From: Branchiostoma floridae
Lineage: Eukaryota > Chordata > Leptocardii > Amphioxiformes > Branchiostomatidae
Direction of reading: 5' to 3'
DNA: 64,000 nt
Assembly: GCF_000003815.2 (NCBI RefSeq)
Contig: NC_049980.1
Location: forward strand, 16,568,021 to 16,632,020
In this document: positions 11,501 through 24,133 of the stretch, piece by piece
Layout: every line of letters begins with the position of its first letter
Numbering within the stretch: the stretch's first letter is position 1
The notes under the pieces: generated by a model
What the model was told of the DNA's origin: nothing
The model's database searches: none
What the model saw: the letters and a program-made list of their open reading frames with translations, nothing else
Made by a program: the position numbers and the translations under genes

Positions 11501-13757
11501 ATCCATGTTTTCAGATATTGTTAAACTACAAACTGCCTAATATCTTACTCAAGCTGCTGTCATCTTACGAGATTGAAGTGGACCACAATGTTGCAGTACT
11601 GTTGCAACTTGTTTGTCATGGCCAGGCATATGATCAAATAACAGATAATCTGAATCTCAAACTAGTCCATCAGGTTGTTAGTACGATCACAAAGTACGCC
11701 ATCAGTGGTGAAGTGCTCCTGGCTAGCCTGAACTACCTCACAGTCCTTCTTGTGGGCACATCTATGAGGAAGGACACTCGTCTACTAGCTATTCTGCTGT
11801 CCAACGATGCCATCCTTATGCTCATGCAGGACCTACTGGCTGGAAGTGTGTTCAGGTACATCATTCACCTGTTTTAATCCCTGTCCATGGTGCTGAAGTA
11901 AGAATCAATCCGTTTCAACAGATCAGATTCTATCTTGTGCTTATTAATACTAGGTTTGCAAGTAGAGTCAAACCTGTGAAAGGGAACAAATGAGTCCATG
12001 TTTTGTTAGTCCCTTGGATAATCTTTCCCACTGACACCAGCATTATCCTGTCCATAGTGACCACCTGTTCACATAGATCAGATTCTAGCAATCCACTGAG
12101 TAGTCTTCTTGGGCAGTTTTGACTATAACTTTCCTGCAGTTTGCAGATACCAGTAATTCATTGGTTTCCTTGAAGTTTTAACATAATGACACGTAGTTGT
12201 ATTGTAGAACCAGCTTGCACATCTTCATTCCAGGCAGGATACAGTATCAGAAGACCAGGCCATGAGTTTGCAGAGCTGTGCCCTACAGTTACTTGGGTCT
12301 TTAGTACAACTTCAGGCCCAGTTCAAAGTGACTTGTGACTACAATGTCCTTGTGCAAACAGGTACTGCAACATATCATTATAACAGACTGACCTCCTCTA
12401 AGCCTGTTTAAGGGATTCATATGAAATCTTGTTACCTTTGAATGAAATACTGTTGTTTTGGGCTCATAGTCAATGTCATTTGTGAAATGTCTTTTTAATT
12501 TAGCTAAATACTAGATAATGAAGTCAATTATCTAATTTGAATGTGTACAGGGTATGTATTTTCATTGAATTTGGTGTATAGAGTAGGGCTGTTGACATAC
12601 CTGCATGATGCAACCGTAGAACTATTTTTCTTCTCCCTGATCCAGAGCTGTTGCTAGACATCCTGACTTGTGACAGAACACTACTCCAGCTGATCTGTGC
12701 TGTGTCCTTCCTGGCCTCCATGTTCCACGTGTCCCTCCAGTCTCCTGTAGCCAGGCTGGACCTGGGAATCTCCTCACAGCATCTTGCTCGCATCTTTCTG
12801 TCACTGCAGGTAAAAATTTCATCTTCTACTGAAAGTTTTTACTTTTTATAATACTCACATACATTGTACTCCTATCTGGTAATCGTGTTATTCTGCATCA
12901 GGCTAGGGTTAGATGTCCTTGCAGGTAGGTGTGGAGGCCTGATGGCAACTCACCAGCAGCTTCTGTGTTTTGGGTTGGTACTGTGTAAATTGAGGATGTG
13001 GAGGTCTTCCCTGATGTTGTCAGTCCATCTCTTACGGGTTGTTCCCATCGATTTTTCCTCTATGGACACAAATCTTGAAGAAGATGCTAGTACACAACAC
13101 AGGCTATGAATTTCGTTCTGCATATCTTTTTATAGTTAAATGACTAATTTTTCTTTCTTCTATATGCCATAGAACATTATGGTCGTGGAAGAAGAGCTTC
13201 TGCGCTGTGCTGTTGTCAACTGCATGTCTTGGCTCCTCGCGTACACCCAGCCCGGAGACCAGGCCCTGGTGGATCACATAATGAACCAGCCCTGGAACCA
13301 ACTGCTGCTCCAAACTGTGATGGACCTTCACAACAATGACACCGTTCCACCAAGCTTGGTGGCTTTACTTACTCTTTTCCTAGAGCATGGGAAACCAGGA
13401 CCAGTCACCCAGAAACATGTTGACAGAATCGTTAAGCAAGCAGTCCTTAAAGACGTCTCGCAAGGGACAAACTCTGCCCTTAATGTAAAGTTCATTTCTG
13501 CCACTGCTAAGTGCACTGATATAGAGATATCATCAACACATAGAACTGTGGTTAAGGAGTTTGTAGAGAAGTTTCTGAAGGAGCAGGCTGTTGGTTCTCA
13601 GGAGACAGTAGTCAGGTTGGTAGAGGTGCAGGATGTTATGTTGTGCTCATCTTGGATCAATGCCACATTCCAGCAGAGGCTCAGCACTGAGGAGTTGTCA
13701 GGGCTGCTACAAGGTGACAACCAGCACACAGAGAAGGGATCAAGTGAAGAGTGTTAG
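8534..13757 (+). CDS. MEI1: MEI1-like meiotic double-strand-break formation protein
   Basis: Five coding exons: 8534-9376, 9703-11855, 12234-12361, 12646-12809, 13173-13757. All four introns are GT-AG and phases match, giving 1290 residues with no internal stop. The product is almost wholly helical, Leu-rich HEAT/ARM-like repeats with no membrane segment. The N-terminal stretch VCLVCILETLEDPQALVIKK is a family-like signature, and the length is close to vertebrate MEI1 (about 1270). MEI1 (plant PRD1) is known to act in the nucleus of meiocytes with the SPO11 cofactors that start recombination. The ATG at 8534 (GAAATGG) is the only one near the start of the frame. Exon 2 is 2153 bp, very long for this gene. 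Identity rests on motif and length, not on a search. Confidence 0.72.
12900..13060 (-). mobile_element. Non-LTR retrotransposon (LINE) 3'-end fragment
   Basis: Read on the minus strand, the fourth MEI1 intron gives TTRKRWTDNIREDLHILNL, a pattern typical of the region just after the reverse-transcriptase domain in many LINE ORF2 proteins, then a stop within about 15 codons. Only this short piece is recognisable, so it is a dead fragment. Confidence 0.45.
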
Positions 13758-16170
13758 AAGTTCAGTTGTTGTAAACAGTGCTATTTCTGTGTAAATTCTA
13801 AACAGCCTAGGTGAGGAATGAATTATTTAAAATATGTACGAGGTTATACTTCTGAGATAAAGCAACTGTTGCTTCATGTATACTTTTTTTGCAGTCTGGC
13901 ACCTTGCCAAAAAGGGTTGAAAAAAAAAAATAACTGGAAGATACATAATAGTATGTACATACTTATATATTCCTAGGCAGAAAGACACTATAGATATTAT
14001 ATGTCTTCCCATGCGTATTGCCTGGCTATAGTTATATGTTCTTATTGTTGTTCTTATGTTCTTACTTAATTGCTCACTGATGCTAAGGAGAAATAGACAA
14101 ATTGTGTCAGTTACAATATGCTAACATGTTGCATTGATTTTACATGTAGATAACAACTTCCTGGCGGATAAAATGATATTATATTGTTCATGTCAATCAT
14201 CCTCTATCAATGGCATTGGGTCATTTCATACAATTTCACAGTGCAGAAAAATCAAGCCATACTACACAAGTCATGTAAAGTGTTACATATCCACTCACTT
14301 TATTCTTCAGCTGGCACATCATTCTGAGTCTGAATGGGACACTGCACCAAAGACAGGCACTCCAAAATGCACAATAATGTCCCACAGCAATGATGTTTAC
14401 ATTCACATAGTTTCTTGCACATTTTGCAATAGTTTCTTTACAAGAAATAAGACAATGTGAAGAAATAGCAACTTCTCGTCACATACCTCTGAGTCAAAAC
14501 ACTCAAGTGACATACATGTACATGTACACGTATTCCCATATCAAACATGGTTACTCAGATGGACTGATGAGGCTCTTTCAGGGTTCTGAACTTCTGTTTA
14601 CAAGTAGTCTCAACCTGCACAATATAGTCCTAAACTGTGGGTTAAAGAGTTACACATAATATCAAAGCCATACATGTACGGGGAGCAAGTGCTCTATACA
14701 ATCTTACAGCATTTGTGCTAAATAACAGGGTTGCCTGTTGGGTTAAATGCTTTCCATTTAGTGTACATGACATAACGCAGTTTGATCAATTTCATCTATA
14801 GCTTTTAAGCCATTGTCAGTACTATAAAACGGCTTTGAAAGAGTTAAATTTGTAGAAGTTGAGAAACAAAGTACAAATGTATCAAGAGATCTGAAACGTT
14901 CAGTGGATGGTATCATTTTAGGTTGGAGATTGAGTGTGAGTGCAAGTAAGGCTCACAAATGCAGTATTTTGAATTTTAAGTCTGAGAAATATGGCAACAT
15001 GCCAATGTTACATGTAGGGCTAACACAAGTTAAAATTTTCATTTACAACAAAAATGAGTTGGCAGAAATTACAACCGAATAACTGCAATTGCCCCTAAGT
15101 AATCAGACTGACTAAAAGGACCAGCATAAATGATCAAGGGAGTCCCTTTAGTTTCTATATCAGTTAGAACCAATCATCTTGTATGGAATGCTTCATAGCT
15201 TGTAACAATCCCAAAATGCAGCTTGTCTCCGAGGAAACAACATGAAATTTCTGTCAACTTAATTAGTGACCACCTGCAAATCTCTAATGAGACTCCAGAT
15301 CAAAGTTTAACAGTTTAGGAGAAATTCGTTGAGTGCATTGCAATGTTAGCTTTATACTTGTGCAATAGATTAATGGGAGGGCCATCATTTACAGAGATGA
15401 CAGCGGCATTCAGTAAATTACCCATGCAGTCACCTTTCCTATGCCTCATGTCATTATCATCAGCCATGCACTTTCATCAGTCACTACTAGTGGCAGTATG
15501 ACATAGCATTGATATCCTCTTACAAAAATAGTACATCTTCCATGTCAGGAGTCCATAGTTTTGCCCCCTGAACACACACAGGTTCCAATTTTCAGGTAGA
15601 GCATTTGTGAAAAATGCTGCATTATCCCACATACAAGGTTTTGTGCCACCTTTCCATCACTTCAGCATTGCTTAGTGTGGAAACCAAACATGACAACAGT
15701 TAACAACTTTTTCCTTGCAGCTGTTAAAATTTAACATTTCCACGAACTACGCAAGGACTAAAGCAGCACATTACAAAATAAAGAGTGCAAAAGACCAGAC
15801 TCCATGAACAGAAGGCATTGACCATAAACTTAATGCTAACATTTATACATTGTTCTGCAAAACTTGCTTTCAATTACTTTTCAATTACTAACAAACACAA
15901 TTAACGTGCAGCATTGTTCAGTCTCCAGACATGACAAAAGTACATGTACATCTGATGAATTATACTACAAGATGTTACAGATGTAGGGTTTCCATTTGTT
16001 AAGTGAAGATGTTAAACAGTCAACTCTCTCCTGATTTTAGATTATTGTCCAATCTTCCAGAGGTAGAAACTGACGAAAGGGTAGAACAACTGTACTGAGG
16101 AGTTTGTTTTCCATTGCGGTGGGCAAGTTTGTCAAATTTCAAAAACTCAACAAGTCCAGACTACGATACT
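13758..16170. other. Intergenic and probable UTR sequence, no gene seen
   Basis: AT-rich sequence after the MEI1-like stop. It probably includes the MEI1 3' UTR and possibly a long BTBD1/2 3' UTR on the other strand. Open frames here are short, composition-driven and lack flanking splice logic or recognisable motifs. Confidence 0.5.
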
Positions 16171-16171
16171 A

Positions 16172-17005
16172 CAGTCAAACCTGCCCAAGACGACCACCCG
16201 GGGGACCGGACAAAAACGGTCGATTTGGACAGGTGGTCGCTGAGAAGAGTATCGACTCAAAACATGCCCTATGCGAAGTATAACGGTTTCCGTTGTGTTT
16301 AATGGCAAATAGCAAGCACACTGCACGCACGCAAAGAAGCGAGGTATTTAATGTCAAATACAACACGCACACGGTAAATTGTAAATTTAACCCCAGCTTT
16401 TATACAATACAGTATAATATTTGTACATTAACGTTTTAGACAGTAAGGGAACTTTGATGCTGTCAGTAACCATACAAGCCTTTATGCGTCGCTATGTTCT
16501 TGATCGCCGTATCTGAAATAACTACGGTGCATCTTTCGAATTCTATGCCCGGTACGTCCCAATAGCGTACTTACCCAAGGGTGAATGCACAGTACAGTTG
16601 GACAAAAGCACTCACACAGATCTTCCTTTAAAAGGTATGAGCTACACAGATCTTTCTTAGAAATTTCCTCCCATATTACAGTAGACTGCCCCATTGACCA
16701 CCCATTGACCGCCGCAATCTTTATTCTAAACATAAATGGCAGTCAATCCGACGCAAACTGGTCGATTTTGGCACAAAATCGCGCTAGTTATCATCAAAAA
16801 TCGATGAAAACCTCAATTTTGAAAACGATGCGGCGGTCGTTAGGGGCCCAATTTGGGCCGGTCGCGGTCGCGTTGGCCAGGTGGTCGTTGAGAAAAGGTC
16901 GCTTAATGCTTACGTCAATAGGAAAAAAAATCGGGACCGAGAAAAAGCGGTCGAAATGGCCAGGTGGTCGCTGAGAAGAGGTGGTCGCTCGGGCAGGTTT
17001 GACTG
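16172..17005. mobile_element. 834-bp Tc1/mariner-type MITE (full length)
   Basis: Begins CAGTCAAACCTGCCC and ends with the exact inverse GGGCAGGTTTGACTG, flanked by TA on both sides. CAGT ends with a TA duplication are typical of Tc1/mariner/pogo elements. Subterminal copies of GGTGGTCGCTGAGAAG occur near both ends. No transposase frame is present. A truncated second copy lies at 44041-44470 and a short degenerate one at 39179-39300. Confidence 0.75.
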
Positions 17006-18687
17006 TATATTCTTCCTTGTGTGTTTGAGGAAACATGTAGTACATGTTTTGGTTGTTACATAATTTCTTCATGTAGATGTATCAAGTTTGCACCTGGCAT
17101 AATTCCAATGAGGAAATCTGAGAATTATGATTCAGTGTCAGTTGACAGAATAAAGCCCATGGTTTAGTTTTTGTTGTTCTTCACAGACCTGTCTCTTTGT
17201 TTTCCGTTTAGTACCATTGGTAGACACATACTTTAAACATAATTACATCTTGCAGCAATACTCCATGTTTTGAAAAACATGAAATTCTATGTTGAACAGG
17301 TATCAACAGGTAACATTACCTTTTGACCATCACCAGCATCTAAAGACACTAACAGGCTGCTAACAGTCCCTCAGTCTGCATCACACCTATATACATTGTA
17401 CACTTATTCCTTGCATTGTGTGCATTGCTAAGAAAACAGATAATAACTCTTCCCTGTGTGCCACCTTTCACACATACAGACCACCTATCCCTAGTAGACA
17501 ACAAAGACGCACACATCTTTGCACAGGTGTGTATATATATATACATGTATGACTATGATAATTAATGGGAGAAGGCATGGTTATCTTCTAATTTCTATGG
17601 TTGTAGATACAGTATGGCTGATAATAGAGGTACATGTAAGGACCTATGTAATAGTACAGACCTTCTGTTATGTCATCAAATCAACTTGCCTACATGTAGG
17701 ACAGAATCCCAATTCTCAACAAGTGGCATAGGCCGGCAACGGCACACGCCGTGAAACTTCACGTAGTGGGCAACACTAAACATGAGTCCAATTTCAATGC
17801 TCTCCCCTAGGGCCTGTGTAAACTGTCTTGTGTCCACACAAGACCCGTACTAGACGTCACTGACTGAAGACTGTACACGTGCATTTTTTGCTGTAGACTC
17901 AGTTTGAATAATGACGTTAGTATGCGACTTTGAATCATTGAAGGATCTCCAATAACAGACCTAGGGGTAGACTTAAACAAAAAGAGAGTCCCAAATGCAC
18001 TGTATTTACTGAAATTGGCATCAGTATGGGCATTTTTCAGACGCACAAAAATTTTCTAGATTCCCAAATATCCATTCAATTAAGACATTTATCAGAACAT
18101 GATCAAACTTTTTGGAGCTCTCCTCTGAATCACTATCTTGCAAAGCTTGTGCCTGCTAGATACAACAGAGATGACACACAACCAAGTAACGTGACACTGA
18201 GAAACCAACAATCAAAATTCTTCACATTTAAACAAAGTGAAAACATTAACCTGGTAGACCAACCTGTGTTGCAGCCCTTACCATTGCATGGTTGTCTGAC
18301 ATATGAATAATGTGCCATGGTGCTATTTTCAATACAGGAAGTGTGTTCAGACTCATTCACTGAGATACTACATTTGGAGTAGCAGTTTAACATGATGCAA
18401 CAATGTGACACAACATTATACAAGTATGCACCGAGACTGACAGTCAAAACTGCTGCATTCTTAGCTTACCACTTAACACAACACTGTTGAACTACTTAGT
18501 GATACTATATGGTATTCAATGAAATATACAAGCTAAACAATGCAGCTCACTCATGACAATAATACATGGTTTACTTGACAAGTAAACTGTTATAGACACC
18601 AGATGGTCTTCCCAGTCCCACAACACTAACCACTTGATGAAGCAGTCCCGACCTGGGCACACCCTTCATAGCGTCTATCTTAGTCCC
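17006..18687. other. Probable BTBD1/2 3' UTR and intergenic sequence
   Basis: No coding exon recognised. The part just left of 18688 lies downstream of the BTBD1/2 stop on the minus strand and is expected to include its 3' UTR. A TA-rich microsatellite is at about 17525-17550. Confidence 0.4.
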
Positions 18688-21600
18688 TTACGTGTAGAAG
18701 ATGATTTCTGGGATCTGTCCATCCTCCACTGATGTCCCGTTGTTGTTGCCGGCAGCGTACGTGAACTGGAAAATGACCTTACCGCTGCTTGGCGACTCGT
18801 GGATGACCTTCCGCATGCCTTTTGTTCCATAATGAGAATCAGGACCCTGTAATACAAGAAATGTAGGAAGCAATTCTATATCAATATCTATATCAATATT
18901 TATTTCTATATCAATAAAGATCTGATTGATTTTGATTGACCTACAATCACTGAATGATTTTCCTGAGGGTCTGCATGGGGGGTCCTGACAACGCTTTACG
19001 CTAAATTCAGGACGGTCGACTACGTTTTACGTTAAATTCCGAAGGCTGGCAACGCTTTACGCTAAATTCAGAAAGGCCGGCAACGGTTTACGCTAAATTC
19101 TGAAAGACTGGTAACACTCGGCAAGGGCGGGGGTATGCTCCGCCGGGAAGATTTTGAAATTTTGACTCTCTGAAACACCATTTCCTGCATTTTGAGGGGA
19201 AATTTTGGCTGGTAGACAAAGCTAATTTAAATGGCATATCTAATTAAAGATTCCCAGGGGTTTAGTGTAAGCCACCCAACAGATTTTTTTTACCATGCCG
19301 AGCGCCGAAGGGGCGAGGCGTCGCAAGGGAAGTTGTGAAATCCTGACACCCTGAACCGCGATTTCTTATGTTTTTCTGGCTATCATATAAAGCTGAGTTA
19401 AATGACATTTCTATCAGCAAAAAGGTGTTTGAGTTTGACATGTCACATCCCCCAACATCATTTTCAGAATTTCGAGCGCCGAAAGCGCGAGGCGGCGCAA
19501 GGGAGGACCATGAACATTTTGAAATCTTGACCCTCTAAAATGATATTTCCTGCATTTTATTTTTGATGGGCAAATTTTGCTGGCAGACTAAGCTAATCTA
19601 TAACTTCAATGACATTTCTATTAGCAAAAAGGTTTTCGAGGGCGAGGCCACCGATACAATTTTTACCATGTCGATGACCGAATAGTCGCAAGGGAGGTCC
19701 GGCAAAATTTTGAAATCTTGATCCTTTGAAACGCAATTTCCTTTGTTTTGAGGGCTAAAATTTACTGGTAGACTACGCTTCGACTTACGAAATTTGGGAG
19801 GCCAGACTACGATTTACGGGTAATTTTTAGGCTAGATTACGTTTTACGTAAAATTTTTGGGCTAGATTACGCCTTACGTGAAATGCAATGGCTACGCTTT
19901 ACAGTAAATTTTCCATCCTCACTACGAATTACGGGAAATTAAAAGGCCTGCCTACGCCTTACGGAAAAGAGCATGCAGACCCTCTTTCCTATCTTACCTT
20001 GAGAGTTGCACAAGCGGTGTAGCTGACGTTGGGTTGGATCTCCACAGGTTCCTTAAACATCACGCGGAAGGTGGCATCTGAGCCGTCACAGCTGAACCCA
20101 GTATCGTTCTGCCCCAGCACAGTCCCCGAGTCTGTCTGGATAATCTGAGGGAACAGACAAAAAGCGAGATGTTCTAATAGAGAAGTCTTGGACAATAGTC
20201 AGGCTTATTGCACACTTCAAATCTTGATACAGTTTTGACATCAGTCATAGACAGAGGGCAGGACTGACAAATATAGAATACATCATTGTATGTCCTTGCT
20301 TTTTTCATTTATTATAACATTGGGTTTCTCACCAGTCTTAATGCTACGGGTTGACCGTTCAGCATATACACCCTCATGACTTCCACGATAACTTTACATT
20401 TCATTGCTCCTGAAATCTGCCTGTCTTTCACAACCTCAACATACATGTACTTTCCTCAGAGAACACTGACCTGGATGTTGACTTGGTAGTCAGTGGGTCC
20501 ATGAATGGATCCATACAGACCAAACCCAACAACAAAGATGTGTCTGTTCACCACAAACCTACAGGAACATAAATAGGCATTTCAGCATGTTTCAGCAAAA
20601 TGTCACTCCATTCTTTAACATTTGCTGCAATATTCTACTATATTTCTAGACACAAATATTGACATGAAGATATGAATATTCAATAATGACTGGAATATTG
20701 CTTGAGGATATATTATGAAATACACAAAAATATAAGGAAGTTCATAAATGACTAAAAATTCATGAGATAACACTGTAACTTTTGTAAATATTTCCACTAT
20801 ATAAACTACTGCAATTGCACAGTACTATTTACTCTACAAATGTTTTCTATTTTGACAAGAAATGGTTAGAAGTGAGCTGTAGAATTGTAGTCGTGCAGCC
20901 TGGGCCACAAAGCCATTCCATGGGTTATCCCCACATGTATGAATGTGACTTGTGCACAAAGTTGTACTGACCTGATGCGATCAGAGGTCCCACTGTACCC
21001 CCAGCGACTCTCCACCTGCTGGAAGCGGTTGATGGTCTGCTCCTTCCCTGTCAGACAGCACCGCGGTGAGTCCAGGAATTCCACCGGAGGTTTGGGGTTC
21101 ACCGTGAAGTGTAGAAATAGACTGACGACCTCTCGGTCCGTCAGGATCCCGGACTGCGCCGGACCGGAGGCAAACTCTTCGATGGTCATGAGAGGAAAGC
21201 GGATGAGGCGCAGGGCCTGTCCCAGCGCACGGCGCTTGTTTTCCGGGGTGGCGGCCAGCTGCTGTCTCTGGCACTCGTGCTCGGCCCACCTGACAACGGC
21301 GACGAATAACTTGCACTCGCGGATTCCCAGGGTGTCTCGCTCCAGGACCACATTCAGCGTGTCCAAGTCAATGTCCACGAAACCCTCCGCTGCAAGAGCT
21401 TCTGAAGTGTTCTTGTCAATCGTCTCCAGGCAAAGCTGGGCCAGTTGTGGCTCATCAAACAGACGGGCCTGGGTCAGGAGCATGAAGGCGTTGTCGCTGC
21501 TCAAATTCTTCTTAAGAAAGTCCACACATGCCGACTCTAAGGCAGGAACGGCATACTTTTTCGCAGTATAAAGCGTAGTCATGACAGTTTCTGGTCCAAT

Positions 21601-22677
21601 CTGAACTTCGTCGGAATAAAGGAAACGTAGGAGAGCAAGGAAAGCAGCAGGCTCTACGTCTGGCAGCTCTACTTCAGCTGAAGTGGTGGCCATGCCCCCG
21701 TTAAACATGGCATCAAACACTGCACTACCAATGGCCAACACAAACTGCAGGAGAAGGGAAAGAACTCTGGTTATGTCTCTTTTACATGTAGACAAGATAA
21801 AGCATTCCTATAATTGTACTTATCTGTTTTAACTGTAGCTAACAGAACCGTATTTGACAGACGACAAACAAAAAAGAAAAGGAACACCTTAATTTGAATG
21901 ATTGACTTTGTTCCAGGTATACAACTATCCTATGCTATAATACTCAGATCTAAAAGAAGAAAAACACATATTCATCTAGCTAGGTAGGTACATGTTTGTT
22001 GCAATTTTCTGATTCTGAGACACAATATTACTTTACAGAAGTGACTACAGTAACATGTAAATGACAGACATACAAGACTGCTCCCAAATGTAAAAACTTT
22101 CTTATTGGTAATGTCAGTGACCCAAGCTGTCATCACATAGCTTTCCATGTTTGGTATTTCCACCTCTTGCACGGTTGATTAGCGATAATTGTCATGTCTC
22201 AAGTTATATTTTGGGCAGTATTTGTCTGTTTGTCACTAAGATAACTCAAGAACCTGCTGGATGGACTGGTTTTAAATTTTGCATGTGAGTATGTTGTAAC
22301 AGAAACTGTAAAATATTGGATTATAGGCTTTCCTGGCAGCTTTCCACAGTACAATTTCCTGTTTCTTCCACCCATTACAAATAAATGAAATCATCTTCTA
22401 CAATTATATAAATATACAAGGCCCGACACTAACAGGCTTTGTGGCTTTCAACAGACATACTCCAATAGTTTTGATAAATGTGATAGCTTCTGGAGGGCTC
22501 AAACTGTGTTCTAATATCATCAGTGTCTCATCTGTTGCCTACCTTGTGTGCAGGGATCCTCTGCATCCCTTCACCGCGGCCCACGATGAAGTGCACATCG
22601 CTCATCACTTCATTGTTAAACATGTAGGCAAGTCTGTCCTTCACTGTGGTCTTGCTAGCCTGCCAGTTGTACATGGG
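18688..22677 (-). CDS. BTBD2: BTB/POZ domain protein, BTBD1/BTBD2 type
   Basis: Five exons on the minus strand: 22677-22543, 21744-20972, 20558-20471, 20144-19998, 18846-18688 (stop TAA). All joins are in phase and give about 433 residues. Order: BTB domain (MYNWQA..., [47 protein letters not shown]), BACK domain ([29 protein letters not shown]), then a PHR domain ([35 protein letters not shown], ending [11 protein letters not shown]). This wording is that of vertebrate BTBD1 and BTBD2 rather than BTBD3/6, so it is probably the single pre-duplication orthologue. The family are cytoplasmic-body CUL3 adaptors reported to bind topoisomerase I. The true N terminus is unresolved: the first exon seen starts with an acceptor (TTTGCAG) two residues before MYNWQ, and an upstream exon may lie in the 23.85-kb gap. 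Confidence 0.9.
18965..19984. mobile_element. 1.02-kb element with 13-bp TIRs, subterminal motif arrays and internal tandem repeats
   Basis: The left end GAGGGTCTGCATG is repeated inverted at 19972-19984 and flanked by direct TTTCCT (18959-18964, 19985-19990). Both ends carry runs of a CTACG-n-TTACG-n-AAATT type motif (about 4 left, 7 right) in the same orientation. The middle has four degenerate copies of about 185 bp, marked by GAAATCTTGACCCTCTGAAA-like words near 19155, 19335, 19520 and 19710. No protein is encoded. It lies in the last BTBD1/2 intron, 11 bp beyond the donor of exon 4. Confidence 0.7.
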
Positions 22678-22689
22678 CTGCAAACAAAC

Positions 22690-24133
22690 ATGCAAACATT
22701 AGCACACTTGTCAACAAACATATCATATTTCTCGTCTATTTTCGCCCTGTATTGTAACTCATGTCAGAATGGGAAATTGTCTGTGCATGGTCACACATGG
22801 CATCAGAATAAAACATCATACAACATGGAATCTATCCAAGCTCATACCTCCTGCAACAGTGACCCAACAACTCTCACCAAACTTCTGTTACTTATGCTGG
22901 TATTGTAGGTATTGTATTGTATTGTACAACAGTATTCTTCCACTTTCACTGATGTCACAATTCTGTAGCACAGTAATAACTAGCAACACATTGGAAATGC
23001 AAAATTCACAAAGTCGTCAATTTACGAAGGAAATATCACAATCAAAAGCATGAGAATATAACAAACACAAACATGTCAAGATCTTTTTTTGCCAGGAACT
23101 GTCTGTTGTATGCTAGGTTGTTAGTTGTTACAGACACAAGTTCATGTGTTGGCTTGCACTGTTGAATCACTGCCAAGAAACTACAGAGGAAATGGGCATC
23201 TCTATTTCTGTTACATTGCTCACCCAGTCCCCCTAAATGATGAAATCAAATTAAACCAAGGAAGACCAACTCCTACCAGACTTAAGTCAACTTAGATTTG
23301 ACGAAGCTTGTATTACATTTACAATGTACATTTAGCAACAGTTGCATCCTTGTAAAGTGTACAAATGTACATCACCATTGCTCTACTGGATATTGACTTT
23401 ATTGTACATCATGTGTATGAACAAACTAAAGTCTATAGGTATAACTTTCAGGGGTGTATGAAATATCTAATTTTGCTAAGAAAGAAATATCATGTAGATA
23501 TCATTACCATTGTATTAAATCTCAAACGTACTATTCTTAAATTTGTAATGTTTAAGTTAGTCTGAGTATTACCTTTGAGTCTATGACAGCTGTCAATGTG
23601 CGCTGTTTTACAGTGTACAGGTAACGTTTACTGCACATTAGCTACATGTGTGTGCTGTTTTACCTTGATATGTGTGTAGTTTGTGCTTCTTTGTCTGACT
23701 GTATGCTATATATGCTGTTTTACCTGGATATGTGTGCTGCTTTACTTGAATAAGTCCTGTGTATGGTGCTGTTCTTCAAGGATGTGTGCTGTCACTGTCA
23801 GTATCAATAACTCCTGTGGTAGGTTTATGGCATGATCGCAACAANNNNNNNNNNNNNNNNNNNNNNNNNNNNNNNNNNNNNNNNNNNNNNNNNNNNNNNN
23901 NNNNNNNNNNNNNNNNNNNNNNNNNNNNNNNNNNNNNNNNNNNNTATGTGGATTGATTTGATTCATTGCTTTTAAGAAACACCAGTGCTTTCCAACTTCT
24001 TTAACTGTACATTTTACAGGAAAAAATTATGCATTCTTTCTACTTATCAAATTATGTATCGAAGTACTATGGAGACACCTGGAATAAATGTGTCCATTAT
24101 CTGTTTTGAGTTTTTTTATTTTATTTATTGTAG
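22690..24133. other. Intergenic sequence with gap; possible missing first exons
   Basis: Between the first visible BTBD1/2 exon and the first visible DUF6589 exon, which are divergent. No coding exon is recognisable. A degenerate short repeat (TGTGCTGTTTTACCTGGATATG-like words cut into about 50-bp steps) spans roughly 23600-23760. A run of exactly 100 N at 23845-23944 could hide the first exon of either gene. Confidence 0.4.
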
